Shown here: positions 17,114-26,143 of the stretch, piece after piece
Numbering within the stretch: position 1 is the first letter of the stretch
Layout of the letters: every line of letters starts with the position of its first letter
Origin: Nitrospira sp.
GTDB taxonomy: Bacteria; Nitrospirota; Nitrospiria; Nitrospirales; Nitrospiraceae
Assembly (NCBI GenBank): GCA_018242685.1
Contig: JAFEBM010000043.1
Location: 1-62,589, forward strand
DNA: 62,589 nt
Reading direction: 5' to 3'
Position numbers and translations under genes: made by a program
Notes under the pieces: generated by a model
What the model was told of the DNA's origin: nothing
Seen by the model: only the letters and a program-made list of their open reading frames with translations
Databases searched by the model: none

Positions 17114-17191
17114 TGGCGGGGCCGACGGGATTTGAACCCGCGACCTCCAGATTGACAATCTGGCGTCCTAACCAGGCTGAACGACGGCCCC
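17114..17191 (-). tRNA. tRNA-Asp (GTC), CCA encoded
   Basis: On the minus strand a full cloverleaf is present. The acceptor stem is GGGGCCG/CGGCCCC with discriminator G and an encoded CCA. U8, the D arm (AGCCTGGTTAGGAC), the anticodon loop TTGTCAA with anticodon GTC and the T loop TTCAAAT are all recognisable. Confidence 0.96.
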
Positions 17192-17324
17192 GCAAAATCT
17201 ATCTCTGGCAGAACAGCGGCACGACAAGATGAAATCGTTGGTCGCCGATCAATTCCTTCGTGTAGGAACAGACCCTCCACGCGGCAAACACATTTCCCGT
17301 CCTCCGCGTACCAAAAGTTCCGAA

Positions 17325-17400
17325 TGGTAGGCGGAACAGGGATTGAACCTGTGACCTCTGCCTTGTAAGGGCAGCGCTCTTCCAACTGAGCTATCCGCCC
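17325..17400 (-). tRNA. tRNA-Val (TAC), CCA encoded
   Basis: Minus-strand cloverleaf with acceptor GGGCGGA/TCCGCCT, discriminator A and an encoded CCA. The D arm is GCTCAGTTGGAAGAGC, the anticodon loop CTTACAA (anticodon TAC) and the T loop TTCAATC. It lies upstream of tRNA-Asp on the same strand with a 133-base spacer, so the two may be co-transcribed. Confidence 0.96.
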
Positions 17401-17498
17401 GATTTTCTTAGCAACCTGCGCGGAGGGTATCAAGTCCATACTTCCTTGTCAACGGTCAGCGTACTGTTTGTCCGGTTTCGCAATATCCCGATTCCTCA

Positions 17499-18512
17499 CT
17501 ATGACCGCTTCATCGAATTTTCTGCGCCTGTCCGCCGCCGACCAGGTTGGCGTGGGAAATATCGGCGATGGACATGTCTCAACCGGCTGCTTTCCACGTG
17601 TGTATAGATTTGCGTCGTCGCGATATCTACATGTCCCAACATGGATTGCACGACTCGTAGATCAGCTCCACCTTCCAATAGATGGGTGGCAAAGGAATGC
17701 CGCAGCATGTGCGGCGAGATCGGTTTGGAAATACCGGCGCGGCGTGCTCGCTGTAAAAGCAGCTTCCAAAATGCCTGCCTCGTCAGTCCTCGTCCTCGCC
17801 GACTGATGAACAGAACGCGGGATGATCGCCCTTTGAGTAGAGTGGGTCTTATACGTTCTAAATACTCAACCACCATCAGGCATGCAGGCTGTCCGATCGG
17901 GACGACTCGCTCCTTAGCACCTTTCCCCATGACTCGCACGCAACCTCGATTCACGTCGATCTGCGATACGTTGAGCCCGACAAGCTCCGACACACGAAGA
18001 CCCGCCGCATAGAGCAATTCCAGCATCGCGCGGTCGCGTTGATCCTCGGCACGGTTGCGAACCGGCAGCTCCAGCAACGCCGTCACTTCCTGCGAAGTCA
18101 GGGTCTTCGGCAATCGGACCGGCCTCCGCACCGTCGTCATATCACGGAGAGGATGTATCTCGACGAGATTTTCCCGAACCAGAAAGCGATACCACCCTCG
18201 CATCGCCGAGAGTAGGCGGGCAATCGATGAAGGCGCGAGAGCCTCCTGTTTAAGCGATGCAAGAAACGACCGTATCGTGTGCGGTGGAACGGAGCCTCCT
18301 ATGCTGAGCTGATGCTGCCTCAAGTATCGCTGCAGACGAAAGAGGTCGCGCCGGTAGGACTCAAGCGTATTGATCGCCAGTCCACCTTCAATCCGCAGCT
18401 CACTGAGATAGCGTTCGAGAAGAGGGTCCAGCAACGGTTCCGTTGGTTCAGCCATGGCCGTAGGATGACGACTATAGCGAACTCCCTTCATCCGTACAAA
18501 TGATATCAGCAT
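17499..18512 (-). CDS. xerD: XerD-type tyrosine recombinase
   Basis: A tyrosine recombinase of 337 residues with an N-terminal SAM-like core-binding domain (about 30-115) and a C-terminal catalytic domain. The active-site set is complete: Arg in AGLRVSELVGL, Lys in GKGAKERVVP, HMLRHSFATHLLEGG, LGHVDIATTQIYTHV with the nucleophile Tyr. It most likely resolves chromosome dimers at dif with a XerC partner not seen here; no prophage or integron context is present. The ATG at 18512 has a strong AAGGAG site 4 bases upstream; a shorter start at 18455 is closer to the usual 300-residue length. Confidence 0.9.
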   Translation of the reverse strand: MLISFVRMKGVRYSRHPTAMAEPTEPLLDPLLERYLSELRIEGGLAINTLESYRRDLFRLQRYLRQHQLSIGGSVPPHTIRSFLASLKQEALAPSSIARLLSAMRGWYRFLVRENLVEIHPLRDMTTVRRPVRLPKTLTSQEVTALLELPVRNRAEDQRDRAMLELLYAAGLRVSELVGLNVSQIDVNRGCVRVMGKGAKERVVPIGQPACLMVVEYLERIRPTLLKGRSSRVLFISRRGRGLTRQAFWKLLLQRARRAGISKPISPHMLRHSFATHLLEGGADLRVVQSMLGHVDIATTQIYTHVESSRLRHVHRRYFPRQPGRRRTGAENSMKRS

Positions 18513-18580
18513 AGTTCTCCTTGACAGGTCGCAACCTTTCCGATACTAGTCTGCCTACGGCCTACCACCGGTCGAACGTC

Positions 18581-20557
18581 ATGCTCGCCCACGCTCATAA
18601 CCCTTCTTCCATCTCTGTATGGCCGCCGCTGATGATCGCCATTGCTTTTGCACTGGTGCTCGGTGTCGTCCTTATTCCGACTCAATCAGGCGAGGTAAAG
18701 GCGGCGGATCCCGTAAAGATCTTTCCTCCGAATCCTCCGGTCTTGAATCAGGCCAAACAGCTGATCGAAAAAGGCGATCCGGAATCCGCCGCTACGATCC
18801 TGCGTCGATTCTTAGCCACAACTCCAGCACCGGAACACTTGGATGATACCTATCTACTGCTGGGCGCCGCCCTCTACGGGATGAAGGACTATGGAGAGGC
18901 CCTCCGCTATCTGAACCAACTTCAGACGGAGTTTCCCGAATCCGACCTCGTAGACCGAGGCAAGCTCATGTCGGCCCGCATCCATGCCGCCATGGGGAAT
19001 TTCGACCTGGCGCTACCGTTGCTGACGCAAGTGCGGACAACGGCACTCGACGACGCAACCAAACGTGAGGCGCAGCAGTTGACTGCCGAGGCATTGGCTC
19101 AGAAAAAGGACTATGTCCGAGCCATCCATACCTTGGTGGAGGGAATGGCCGGCGGCTCCGACGCACAGGTGGCGGAGACACGGGAGCAGATTCGTCAATT
19201 CATCACGGAAAAGCTGGACAAAAAAGGGTTGATCCGCGTGCGGGATGCCTATCCTCGTTCATACCCTGGCGACCTCGCGTCTCTACGACTGATCGATTAC
19301 TACATCGGACGGGGCGAAGACCACTTGGCAGAACGGGAGGTCCGGCATTTTCTCGCTGCGTTTCCTGCTCATCCCTCTGTCCCGAGGGCAAGCGAATCGC
19401 TGGAACTCATCAAATCGAGGTTGAAGGCCAACCAATATGTTATCGCGGCCGTTCTTCCGTTGTCGGGACACTTGTCCGCCTTCGCGAATGACGTCCTGGA
19501 GGGAATTCAGTTGGCGGTAGAACGGGCTCGTGAACAACCGGGAACCTCATCCATTGGGTTGATCGTGAAGGATCATGATGCCGACCGGCAGGGCTTTTTA
19601 GACGATCTCTCGACACTGCTCAATGATGATCGTCCACTCGCCGTCATTGGGCCGATGCTGTCAAAAAATCTTCCGGTCATGGCAGAAATGGCGCAAAAAA
19701 CCAGGATCCCGCTGATTACACCGACGGCGACACTTCCCAACGTCCGCCGGTTGGGCAACTATCTTTTCAGCACATCGTTGACCTATGCCATGCAAGCCGA
19801 ACGCATCGCGACCTATGCGGCGAAAGAGCAGGGCTATCGACGTTTCTGTATTCTCCACCCTGATACCGTCTATGGGCGAGAACTTGCCCGGCTCTTCGCG
19901 CAGGAGGTGCGCCGACTGGACGGTGAAATCATCTCCATCGAAATGTTCAAGGAAGGGGAAACCGATTTTGGTCCGCAGATCCAACGGCTCAAGGCCGAAG
20001 ACCTGAAAAAGTATGGACTGGCGGTTCCGGTCGACGTGCCACGACAACCAGGCAAACCTCTCGGCCGAAACGAAAAACGCGTCCTGTATACTCCCGGGTT
20101 CGACGCAATCTTCATCCCCAGTCGTTCACACGAGGTCGGCCTCCTCGCCGCGCAGCTGGCGTTTCATGACATTAAAGCCCCGTTGCTGGGCACCAACGGC
20201 TGGAACTCACAGGACTTTGCCCGCACCGCCGATCGAACCATCGACGGCGCCACATTCGTGGACGGCTTTTTCGTCGACAGCCCGAACCCCGCCGTGCAGG
20301 AGTTCGTGCAGCGGTACCACAAGCGCTTTCAATCAACCCCGTCGCTCTTCACCATGCAGGGCTATGATGCAGCCAGAGTGGTCATCGAAGGAATTCGTCA
20401 GGGGGCGACCTCCGGCGAAGCGCTCCACGACTTCCTCATGACGCAGCGCAACTTGCCGACACTCGCCGGACCTGCCGGTTTCGGACCGGACGGGACCCTG
20501 CAGCGACCGCTCTTTCTTCTACAAGTCAAACAGGGTAAGTTTGTGCAGTTGGATTGA
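18581..20557 (+). CDS. TPR plus periplasmic-binding-fold protein (LpoA / LivK-like)
   Basis: A 658-residue exported protein. After an N-terminal signal or membrane segment (about residues 12-32) it has TPR-like repeats (about 50-270) and then a type I periplasmic-binding domain (about 285-655) with AAVLPLSGHLSAFANDVLEGIQLA, AVIGPMLSKNLPVMAEMAQ and GYDAARVVIEGIRQG. TPR joined to a Leu/Ile/Val-binding fold is the architecture of LpoA, the outer-membrane activator of PBP1A; a substrate-sensing role is also possible. No lipobox is evident. It is divergent from xerD and 6 bases upstream of the M50 protease gene. The ATG at 18581 is preferred over an upstream TTG. Confidence 0.8.
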   Translation: MLAHAHNPSSISVWPPLMIAIAFALVLGVVLIPTQSGEVKAADPVKIFPPNPPVLNQAKQLIEKGDPESAATILRRFLATTPAPEHLDDTYLLLGAALYGMKDYGEALRYLNQLQTEFPESDLVDRGKLMSARIHAAMGNFDLALPLLTQVRTTALDDATKREAQQLTAEALAQKKDYVRAIHTLVEGMAGGSDAQVAETREQIRQFITEKLDKKGLIRVRDAYPRSYPGDLASLRLIDYYIGRGEDHLAEREVRHFLAAFPAHPSVPRASESLELIKSRLKANQYVIAAVLPLSGHLSAFANDVLEGIQLAVERAREQPGTSSIGLIVKDHDADRQGFLDDLSTLLNDDRPLAVIGPMLSKNLPVMAEMAQKTRIPLITPTATLPNVRRLGNYLFSTSLTYAMQAERIATYAAKEQGYRRFCILHPDTVYGRELARLFAQEVRRLDGEIISIEMFKEGETDFGPQIQRLKAEDLKKYGLAVPVDVPRQPGKPLGRNEKRVLYTPGFDAIFIPSRSHEVGLLAAQLAFHDIKAPLLGTNGWNSQDFARTADRTIDGATFVDGFFVDSPNPAVQEFVQRYHKRFQSTPSLFTMQGYDAARVVIEGIRQGATSGEALHDFLMTQRNLPTLAGPAGFGPDGTLQRPLFLLQVKQGKFVQLD

Positions 20558-20563
20558 TCACTC

Positions 20564-21304
20564 ATGAATTCCCTCTCACAGATCCTGCACACGATCTCAT
20601 ATATGGGGCTCCCCCTGTTGTTCGCGATGGTGCTCCATGAATATGCGCATGGATGGATGGCGGAGAAGTGCGGCGATTCGACCGCCAAACACGAAGGACG
20701 GCTCACCATCAATCCATTGGCCCATATCGATCCGTTCGGCACGGTCATCTTGCCGCTGATCTGTTTGATGTTGCCCGGAAGCTTTCTGTTCGGATGGGCC
20801 AAGCCGGTTCCAATTGACCCTCGGAACATGTACCAGCCTCGTCGTGACATGGCGCTCACAGCGGCTGCCGGACCTGGGATGAATCTCTTGCTCGCCGTTG
20901 CGAGTGCCTTGCTCTTAGCACTACTCTTGACATTCGAACCGACCTTATCATTCAAAAGTTCGGCTGAAGCTGATGCTTCGTCAAGCCTCTTTGTGACCAT
21001 GTTTCTCCGTCCGATCGCCATCATGGCGCTGTATTCCGTGATGATCAATGTGTTTCTCGCCCTGTTCAACCTACTTCCGATCCCACCGCTCGACGGCGGA
21101 CGGATCCTGACGTCGTTGCTGCCGCCGAAATCGGCTATGGCCTTAGCGCGGTTGGAGCCTTATGGCATGCTCATCCTGGTGGGACTCATCGTGTTCGACA
21201 AAGAACTGGGCATCATCCATACGATCACCGGAACCTTCGCCAAGGGTCTATCCGGTACGATCTTGTCGACCGCGCTCAGCCTCCGTCCAGGAGTCGCAGA
21301 ATGA
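20564..21304 (+). CDS. site-2 protease family (M50) membrane metalloprotease
   Basis: A 246-residue polytopic membrane protein. The zinc site HEYAH is at residues 25-29 in the first transmembrane helix and the third ligand is in NLLPIPPLDGGRIL near residue 175. Four or more further helices are predicted. This small, rhomboid-like M50 group (YwhC type) lacks PDZ domains and its substrates are generally unknown. It sits in a three-gene operon and overlaps trpS by 4 bases. Confidence 0.88.
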   Translation: MNSLSQILHTISYMGLPLLFAMVLHEYAHGWMAEKCGDSTAKHEGRLTINPLAHIDPFGTVILPLICLMLPGSFLFGWAKPVPIDPRNMYQPRRDMALTAAAGPGMNLLLAVASALLLALLLTFEPTLSFKSSAEADASSSLFVTMFLRPIAIMALYSVMINVFLALFNLLPIPPLDGGRILTSLLPPKSAMALARLEPYGMLILVGLIVFDKELGIIHTITGTFAKGLSGTILSTALSLRPGVAE

Positions 21305-22293
21305 CCACAGCACGCAGACGAGTACTCAGCGGCATGCAGCCCAGCGGCCTTATGCACCTTGGAAACTACCTCGGCGCCTTAGAAAACTGGAAGACATTGC
21401 AAGAACAGTATGACTGCTACTTCTTCGTCGCCGATTGGCACGCGTTGTCGACGAATTATGCCGACACCAGCCGCATCCGTACATTCGTGCGTGAGATGCT
21501 GATCGATTGGCTGGCCGGCGGTATCGATCCGGAACGATCCACCATCTTCATCCAGTCCCGGATTCCGGAACATGCCATCCTGCATCTCCTGCTCTCAATG
21601 ATGACACCCATCACGTGGCTCGAACGCAACCCGACCTACAAGGAGAAACAAGAAGAAATCAAAGAGAAAGATCTCACGACCTACGGCTTTCTCGGTTACC
21701 CGGTCCTGCAGGCCGCCGACATCCTCTTGTATAAGCCTGATTTTGTCCCGGTGGGAAAAGATCAACTACCACATCTGGAGCTGACGAGAGAGATCGCCAG
21801 GCGATTCAATGACATTTACAAAACAACTGTATTCCCTGAGCCGAAGGAACACTTGACCAAGTTTCCCAAGGTGGTCGGTACCGACGGCAGAAAAATGAGC
21901 AAGAGTTACAATAATACGATCAACCTGTCGGACACCGAGCCGGTCGTCCGGCAAAAGCTCAAAACCATGGTCACCGACCCGGCGCGCGTCAGACGGACCG
22001 ATCCGGGCAACCCCGATCTCTGTCCCGTCTACGAATTCCATAAGATCTATTCTCCACAGGCGATTAAGGACCAGGTCAATAAGGACTGCCGAACCGCCGC
22101 CATCGGCTGTATCGACTGCAAGAAGCTCGTAGCAGACCGCATGGTGGAACAGTTGACGCCGATCTGGGACAAACGTGCGAAGCTCACGCAAGAGCCATCC
22201 CGCGTTGAAGAAATCGTGGAGGCCGGCAGCAAACGAGCAGCTGCAGTCGCCGGCGCGACTCTTCGAGAAGTGAGCGAAGCTATGAAGATCTAG
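21301..22293 (+). CDS. trpS: tryptophanyl-tRNA synthetase
   Basis: A 330-residue class I aminoacyl-tRNA synthetase. The HIGH-like element is PSGLMHLGNYLGA at the N-terminus and the KMSKS loop is GRKMSKSYNN near residue 200. TrpS blocks such as QADILLYKPDFVPVGKDQ are present. It charges tRNA-Trp with tryptophan. Length fits the bacterial family. Its ATG overlaps the stop of the M50 protease gene. Confidence 0.96.
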   Translation: MTTARRRVLSGMQPSGLMHLGNYLGALENWKTLQEQYDCYFFVADWHALSTNYADTSRIRTFVREMLIDWLAGGIDPERSTIFIQSRIPEHAILHLLLSMMTPITWLERNPTYKEKQEEIKEKDLTTYGFLGYPVLQAADILLYKPDFVPVGKDQLPHLELTREIARRFNDIYKTTVFPEPKEHLTKFPKVVGTDGRKMSKSYNNTINLSDTEPVVRQKLKTMVTDPARVRRTDPGNPDLCPVYEFHKIYSPQAIKDQVNKDCRTAAIGCIDCKKLVADRMVEQLTPIWDKRAKLTQEPSRVEEIVEAGSKRAAAVAGATLREVSEAMKI

Positions 22294-22406
22294 CCCGCCT
22301 CTCTCCCCACTGAATCTTTCCTGCAAGATTTGCGAATCCGCTAGAAGAACGACCAAGTCAGTGAAAAAATGCCTCGCAGCATATCTATCAGCGAGGAGAA
22401 GCCGCT

Positions 22407-22841
22407 ATGACGCACTGGACCAACCAATTGCGATTTGGAAGTATCGCTCTACTCTTAGAACTTGTCTCGCTCTCCGGCTGCGGGACCTGGTGGCACGGGG
22501 ACCATCAGTCCGTCACGATCTTCACCACCCCACTCAATGCGCAGGTCGTGGTCGATGACCGCGTCCATTTGCTGGCGCCGGGCACCGTCTCGCTCAACCG
22601 AAAAGAGGACCACCAGGCCGTCATCACTAAAGACAGTTATGAACCAAAGACCATGACGCTGACGAGAACCTGGTCCTGGTGGGTAATTGGCGATATCTTC
22701 GGCTGTGCCATCATCTTCTCATCCGCGTGCATTTCCACCGACAAAGACAACGGCGGCTACTACACCTTCGACGACAAGATTTACGTGACGCTGGAACAGA
22801 AAGCAGACGCTACGCCGCTTCCTGGTCAATCTAGTCAGTAG
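22407..22841 (+). CDS. lipoprotein with PEGA-like domain
   Basis: A 144-residue protein with a signal peptide and lipobox LSGC (Cys25), then a short beta domain (about 35-70: VTIFTTPLNAQVVVDDR, PGTVSLNRK) with the PEGA pattern. A second hydrophobic, Trp- and Cys-containing segment (about 88-110, WSWWVIGDIFGCAIIFSSACIS) could be membrane-associated. Function unknown. Neighbours give no clue and it appears to be a single-gene unit. Confidence 0.75.
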   Translation: MTHWTNQLRFGSIALLLELVSLSGCGTWWHGDHQSVTIFTTPLNAQVVVDDRVHLLAPGTVSLNRKEDHQAVITKDSYEPKTMTLTRTWSWWVIGDIFGCAIIFSSACISTDKDNGGYYTFDDKIYVTLEQKADATPLPGQSSQ

Positions 22842-22947
22842 CACACCCCTACCAGCGGGATCATGCTTCGCATGTCAGGGGAAAAGAGTCTTACCATTTT
22901 TAGTCCAGTTCTTGGCTGACTTCTTTCCATGGAGCAGAAGTGCAAGA

Positions 22948-23580
22948 ATGAACAGCACATATTTCTTGGGCAATAGATGGGTTTTGCCGATGGTCACGCA
23001 GACCTGTGTACTCGTCGCTAGTTTCATTATCTGTGACCAAGCGCTCGCCAGTGCGAGTAATGTGCTGGTAAGTCTCAAGTCGCCCAATGTGAAGGGTAAA
23101 CTCAAGACTCTTGAGTCGAAAGAAATGCACGGGTGTTTTTTTGCAGATGACGAGTACGACTGCCTATGGACCCAAGAGGAGTGGAATGGGGTCCTAAACG
23201 TTGTGATTGGATTGGCATCGGATCCACACCCGAGGGTTCGAGAATCTGTCGTTCACTATTTATATGTTTCTACAGATGCCAGGATCGTGGAACCACTTGG
23301 CCTCATGTTGATGGACCCCGATCTCGGCGTGCGTAGAGCAGCAGTACGATCTTTTGTGACCATCTGGCTAGGGGATCATGGCGCACACATTGTTCGACGG
23401 ATTGAACGGCTGCTCGAAGATGAATGGCCATCGGTCCGAAGTGGTGCCGCTGGAACCCTGATTACAAATGGTACTCGCCAATCCCTGGAAAAATTGAAAA
23501 CGGCCTATCGGCGTGAAACGGATCAGGGGACCAGCGCCATAATGGCTGAAGCAATTACACAACTTGAGAGGAGACAGTAG
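22948..23580 (+). CDS. exported HEAT-repeat protein
   Basis: A protein of 210 residues from the chosen ATG, with a signal peptide (hydrophobic core about residues 14-25, cleavage near ALA-SA) and HEAT-like helical repeats in the rest (HPRVRESVVHYLYVSTDARIVEPL, DLGVRRAAVRSFVTIW, WPSVRSGAAGTLITNG). Such repeats mediate protein binding in the periplasm; partner unknown. The frame is open upstream to 22912, but that start would place charged residues before the signal. Confidence 0.7.
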   Translation: MNSTYFLGNRWVLPMVTQTCVLVASFIICDQALASASNVLVSLKSPNVKGKLKTLESKEMHGCFFADDEYDCLWTQEEWNGVLNVVIGLASDPHPRVRESVVHYLYVSTDARIVEPLGLMLMDPDLGVRRAAVRSFVTIWLGDHGAHIVRRIERLLEDEWPSVRSGAAGTLITNGTRQSLEKLKTAYRRETDQGTSAIMAEAITQLERRQ

Positions 23581-23685
23581 CGAGGCAAGAAATGGGAACA
23601 GGCAGAATAAAAGACGGTGCTAAAAACTGTACCGAGAGCCTCTTCAGTTTTTTATTGACTGCAAAAGAGAAAGTACTTCGGCGTC

Positions 23686-24105
23686 TCAGTGAGCAGTCTG
23701 TAAAAGAGCGATAAAGCCTTCCTGCACGAAATGATGATCCGCTGTCAGTGCCTCTGTCAAACGGCGATCTCTCATGACCACCATCAATGTACAGTCCGTC
23801 ATACTATAACCCTTGTCTGGGCGAGCCTTATAAAGCGCCAGACTTTTGTTGAACAGCTGCCGGCTTTGAGAAATGACAGTGACGAGAGGGTTACGCCGAA
23901 TGGCTTCAACCGTTGCGATCCCAGCAGCACGAATGTGCAGTCCGCCTTCTGCCAGAGCGTTGAGAAATTCCGTCAACACTGCGTCAGTAGTGACGAGGCG
24001 GCATTGACCTAGTTTGGTTGAAACCTCAGGAGCTTTCCCGTGATGCTGGTCGTGCCGGTTCGTCAGCGCAAGCCAATAGACGGTGTCCGCAAAGCAGCGC
24101 TTCAC
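23686..24105 (-). CDS. PIN-domain protein, probable ribonuclease toxin
   Basis: A 139-residue PIN-fold protein with the acidic metal-site pattern: Asp in FADTVYWLAL (about residue 7), Glu in DAVLTEFLNAL (about 46), Asp in KGYSMTDCTLMVVM (about 103) and Asp in LTADHHFVQEGF (about 122). PIN toxins of VapC type cleave tRNA or other RNA when not held by the antitoxin. It overlaps the preceding small gene by 4 bases, the usual toxin-antitoxin arrangement. Toxicity itself is inferred. Confidence 0.85.
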   Translation of the reverse strand: MKRCFADTVYWLALTNRHDQHHGKAPEVSTKLGQCRLVTTDAVLTEFLNALAEGGLHIRAAGIATVEAIRRNPLVTVISQSRQLFNKSLALYKARPDKGYSMTDCTLMVVMRDRRLTEALTADHHFVQEGFIALLQTAH

Positions 24106-24293
24106 CCGCGCTGCCTGCCGTAAAGATAATGATCGTGTTTCTCAGCCAAATCAGTTGGAAGTTTGTGGAGATCAGACTCCGGAATCATCTTGGCGATCCG
24201 AAGCACTTCTTGCCACACCGCTTTCTGCAGGATTCTCTTGGGCCTACGGGAAGACGAGTGACGAGTGGAACGTCTTCTTGAGCGCATACGCAT
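24102..24293 (-). CDS. small partner of the PIN protein, probable antitoxin
   Basis: A 63-residue protein with a very basic N-terminus (about ten Arg in the first 19 residues) and a C-terminal segment ESDLHKLPTDLAEKHDHYLYG. I have seen this LP-x-D-x-A-x-x-HDHYLYG ending in small proteins upstream of PIN genes. The basic start could bind DNA or RNA. Its ATG is only about three bases after the predicted transcription start, so the mRNA may be almost leaderless. A second ATG two codons later is an alternative start. Confidence 0.7.
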   Translation of the reverse strand: MRMRSRRRSTRHSSSRRPKRILQKAVWQEVLRIAKMIPESDLHKLPTDLAEKHDHYLYGRQRG

Positions 24294-24302
24294 TATGAGG
24301 TC

Positions 24303-24331
24303 ATTATAGCGAGGGTCATCGAAGTTGTCTA
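24303..24331 (-). promoter_or_regulatory. sigma70-type promoter of the PIN toxin-antitoxin pair
   Basis: On the minus strand TAGACA (24331-24326), a 17-base spacer and a perfect TATAAT (24308-24303). The expected start at about 24296 lies directly before the ATG at 24293. Confidence 0.7.
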
Positions 24332-24452
24332 AGCCCGTACGATTTTACCCCAAACACACAGCGACTTTCTCATAGACGAGGATGGTCTCCGCGACATTGC
24401 GACTTGTGCTATGGTGCTGCAATCGGCAGATGGACATTCCGATGGAGAACGT

Positions 24453-24761
24453 ATGATTCAGTCTTGGCGATACTGGTCAGCTCTGGTCTTCTGCCTGAGC
24501 ATCACATCATCGGTTTCGTTCGCCGCCGATCCGCCCTGCGACAAGTATCCACCGGCCAAGCAATCACGCTGTACCGAGATCTGGAAGGATCTCAACCAGG
24601 AAGACGGGCCGGTTATCGCGCAGTTTGGGCTCGATCAACAAAAACGGCGCGAAGAAGGAAAGATCAATGCCAGGCAACATCTTGCCGAGAACATGACCTT
24701 CATCAAACAATCGACTGAAAAGCGGATCGAACGGCTCAACGAGCGGATGGCCAAGGAGTAG
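24453..24761 (+). CDS. small exported protein, unknown
   Basis: A 102-residue protein with a signal peptide (hydrophobic core about 8-22, cleavage near SFA-AD) and a mature part with two Cys (DPPCDKYP, SRCTEIW) followed by a charged helical tail rich in Lys, Arg and Glu. The ATG at 24453 has a GGAG site 5 bases upstream; the frame is open to 24411. It is convergent with the DUF151 gene. No family recognised. Confidence 0.7.
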   Translation: MIQSWRYWSALVFCLSITSSVSFAADPPCDKYPPAKQSRCTEIWKDLNQEDGPVIAQFGLDQQKRREEGKINARQHLAENMTFIKQSTEKRIERLNERMAKE

Positions 24762-24764
24762 TCG

Positions 24765-25271
24765 CTACAGTTCCGCGCCTTTCTCTTTTTCAGGGGTTTT
24801 TCCGATTGATTCCAACAAGTCACGCCCCACGAGAATCGGTGCCTTGAAATGCACGGCCAACGCGATGGAGTCGGACGATCGGCTGTCGAACACTTTAACT
24901 TGATCCTTGAACGCCACAGTCAACGCCCCATAGTATGTACCGCTCTTCAAGGTGATGACCGTCTGCGTCACCTTTCCACCATAGACATCCAGGATCGTGT
25001 GCATGAGGTCATGCGTCATCGGACGAGGCAGTTTCTCCCCGCTCAGGGCACTCTGTATCGAGATGGCCACTGTGAGGTCGACAAAAATCGGGATCGTCCG
25101 ACCTTCGGCCTGTAATAGCACGACCGGACCATGGTCCGACATACGGACCGTCACCTCTGCAATTTTCACGAGGTCAGAATGAGAACGGAAGGGTTCCTCG
25201 GCCTGGACGATAGAATAAACCGGTACTAACCAGAGCAGCGCAACGAGTGTCACCACCTTGCATGAAGCCAT
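24765..25271 (-). CDS. DUF151 (bifunctional nuclease) domain protein, exported
   Basis: A 168-residue protein with a signal peptide (cleavage near VQA-EE) and a DUF151/BFN domain: VVLLQAEGRTIPIFVDLTVA, RPMTHDLMHTILDVYGGKV, YYGALTVAF and the SRSSDSIALAVHFKAPI block. Homologues are described as bifunctional nucleases. The signal peptide is less usual, as most members are cytoplasmic, and suggests a periplasmic role. It follows the MBL hydrolase gene by 17 bases on the same strand, so the two are probably co-transcribed. Confidence 0.85.
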   Translation of the reverse strand: MASCKVVTLVALLWLVPVYSIVQAEEPFRSHSDLVKIAEVTVRMSDHGPVVLLQAEGRTIPIFVDLTVAISIQSALSGEKLPRPMTHDLMHTILDVYGGKVTQTVITLKSGTYYGALTVAFKDQVKVFDSRSSDSIALAVHFKAPILVGRDLLESIGKTPEKEKGAEL

Positions 25272-25288
25272 AGTCCCTCCTCATGCCG

Positions 25289-25927
25289 TCACACGCGAAC
25301 AAACTGATTCGATTCCTTTTCAAGACCGATTTCAGTGTCCGGCCCATGACCCGTCACGACAGTCGTCGCCTCGTCGAGTGTATACAGTCGTTCGCGAATA
25401 GACTCCTCAATGGCTTCGAAATTACCGCCCCATAAGTCGGTCCGGCCGATACTTCCCCGGAAGAGCGTGTCCCCGGCCAACAGGAGCTTCTCATTCGGCA
25501 CGTGAAAACTCATCGACCCAGGCGTGTGACCAGGGGTATGAAGCGCCACGATCGGCACCTGCCCCACCATCACCGTTTCCTCATCGGCAAGCCAATGGTC
25601 AGGAGGCAAGGCCGGCACAAACGAGACCCCAAAAACCCGACATTGGAGTTCGAGGTTCTTCCAAAGTTCGAGATCGTCCTGATGCAAGCAAATCGCCGCC
25701 CCGGTCGCTTTTTTGATTTCGCTGGAAGCCAGGAAGTGATCGAGATGGGCATGCGTATGCAGGATGCGGCTGACGGTGAAGCCTAGTCGCTGCACCTCCT
25801 GGAGAATTCGCTCCGGTGCACCGCCAGGATCGATAACGACCGCCTGCTTCGTGACAGGATCGCCGATGATCGAGCAGTTACACCCAAGGGGTGGAACTGA
25901 AAAGGTCTTCCGAATCAAGGCAGTCAT
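25289..25927 (-). CDS. metallo-beta-lactamase-fold hydrolase (glyoxalase II-like)
   Basis: A 212-residue cytoplasmic MBL-fold enzyme. The metal ligands are complete: HTHAHLDH (about 57-64), GHTPGS (about 133-138), the Asp in LLAGDTLF and the His in VVTGHGPDT. It resembles the single-domain YcbL/glyoxalase II group that hydrolyses thioesters such as S-lactoylglutathione or related thiol adducts. The physiological substrate is not given by the context. Confidence 0.88.
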   Translation of the reverse strand: MTALIRKTFSVPPLGCNCSIIGDPVTKQAVVIDPGGAPERILQEVQRLGFTVSRILHTHAHLDHFLASSEIKKATGAAICLHQDDLELWKNLELQCRVFGVSFVPALPPDHWLADEETVMVGQVPIVALHTPGHTPGSMSFHVPNEKLLLAGDTLFRGSIGRTDLWGGNFEAIEESIRERLYTLDEATTVVTGHGPDTEIGLEKESNQFVRV

Positions 25928-26143
25928 GATACGAGCATGCTACAGTCCAATGAGCCGGGAGCGCAAGCGAGGGCCTCCCTCATCTCATTCTTTAACTCTT
26001 TACAGCGAATGGCTGTTTTTTACGATTCGATCGTACCGGCCATTGCCCCAACTGAAAGCCGCAGCAAGATACGGTTGAATACCACGTGGACAAGTTGAGC
26101 TGAAGCGTAGATAATCTCACAACTCTCTTGGGAGGACTATCGC

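Noticed and set aside
17068..17439. Open frame on the minus strand across the two tRNA genes
   Set aside because: It runs through tRNA-Asp and tRNA-Val, has no protein family and is explained by the RNA genes.
17499..18512. XerD as a phage or integron integrase
   Set aside because: Housekeeping layout next to tRNAs and tol genes, with no phage genes, attC-like repeats or cargo around it.
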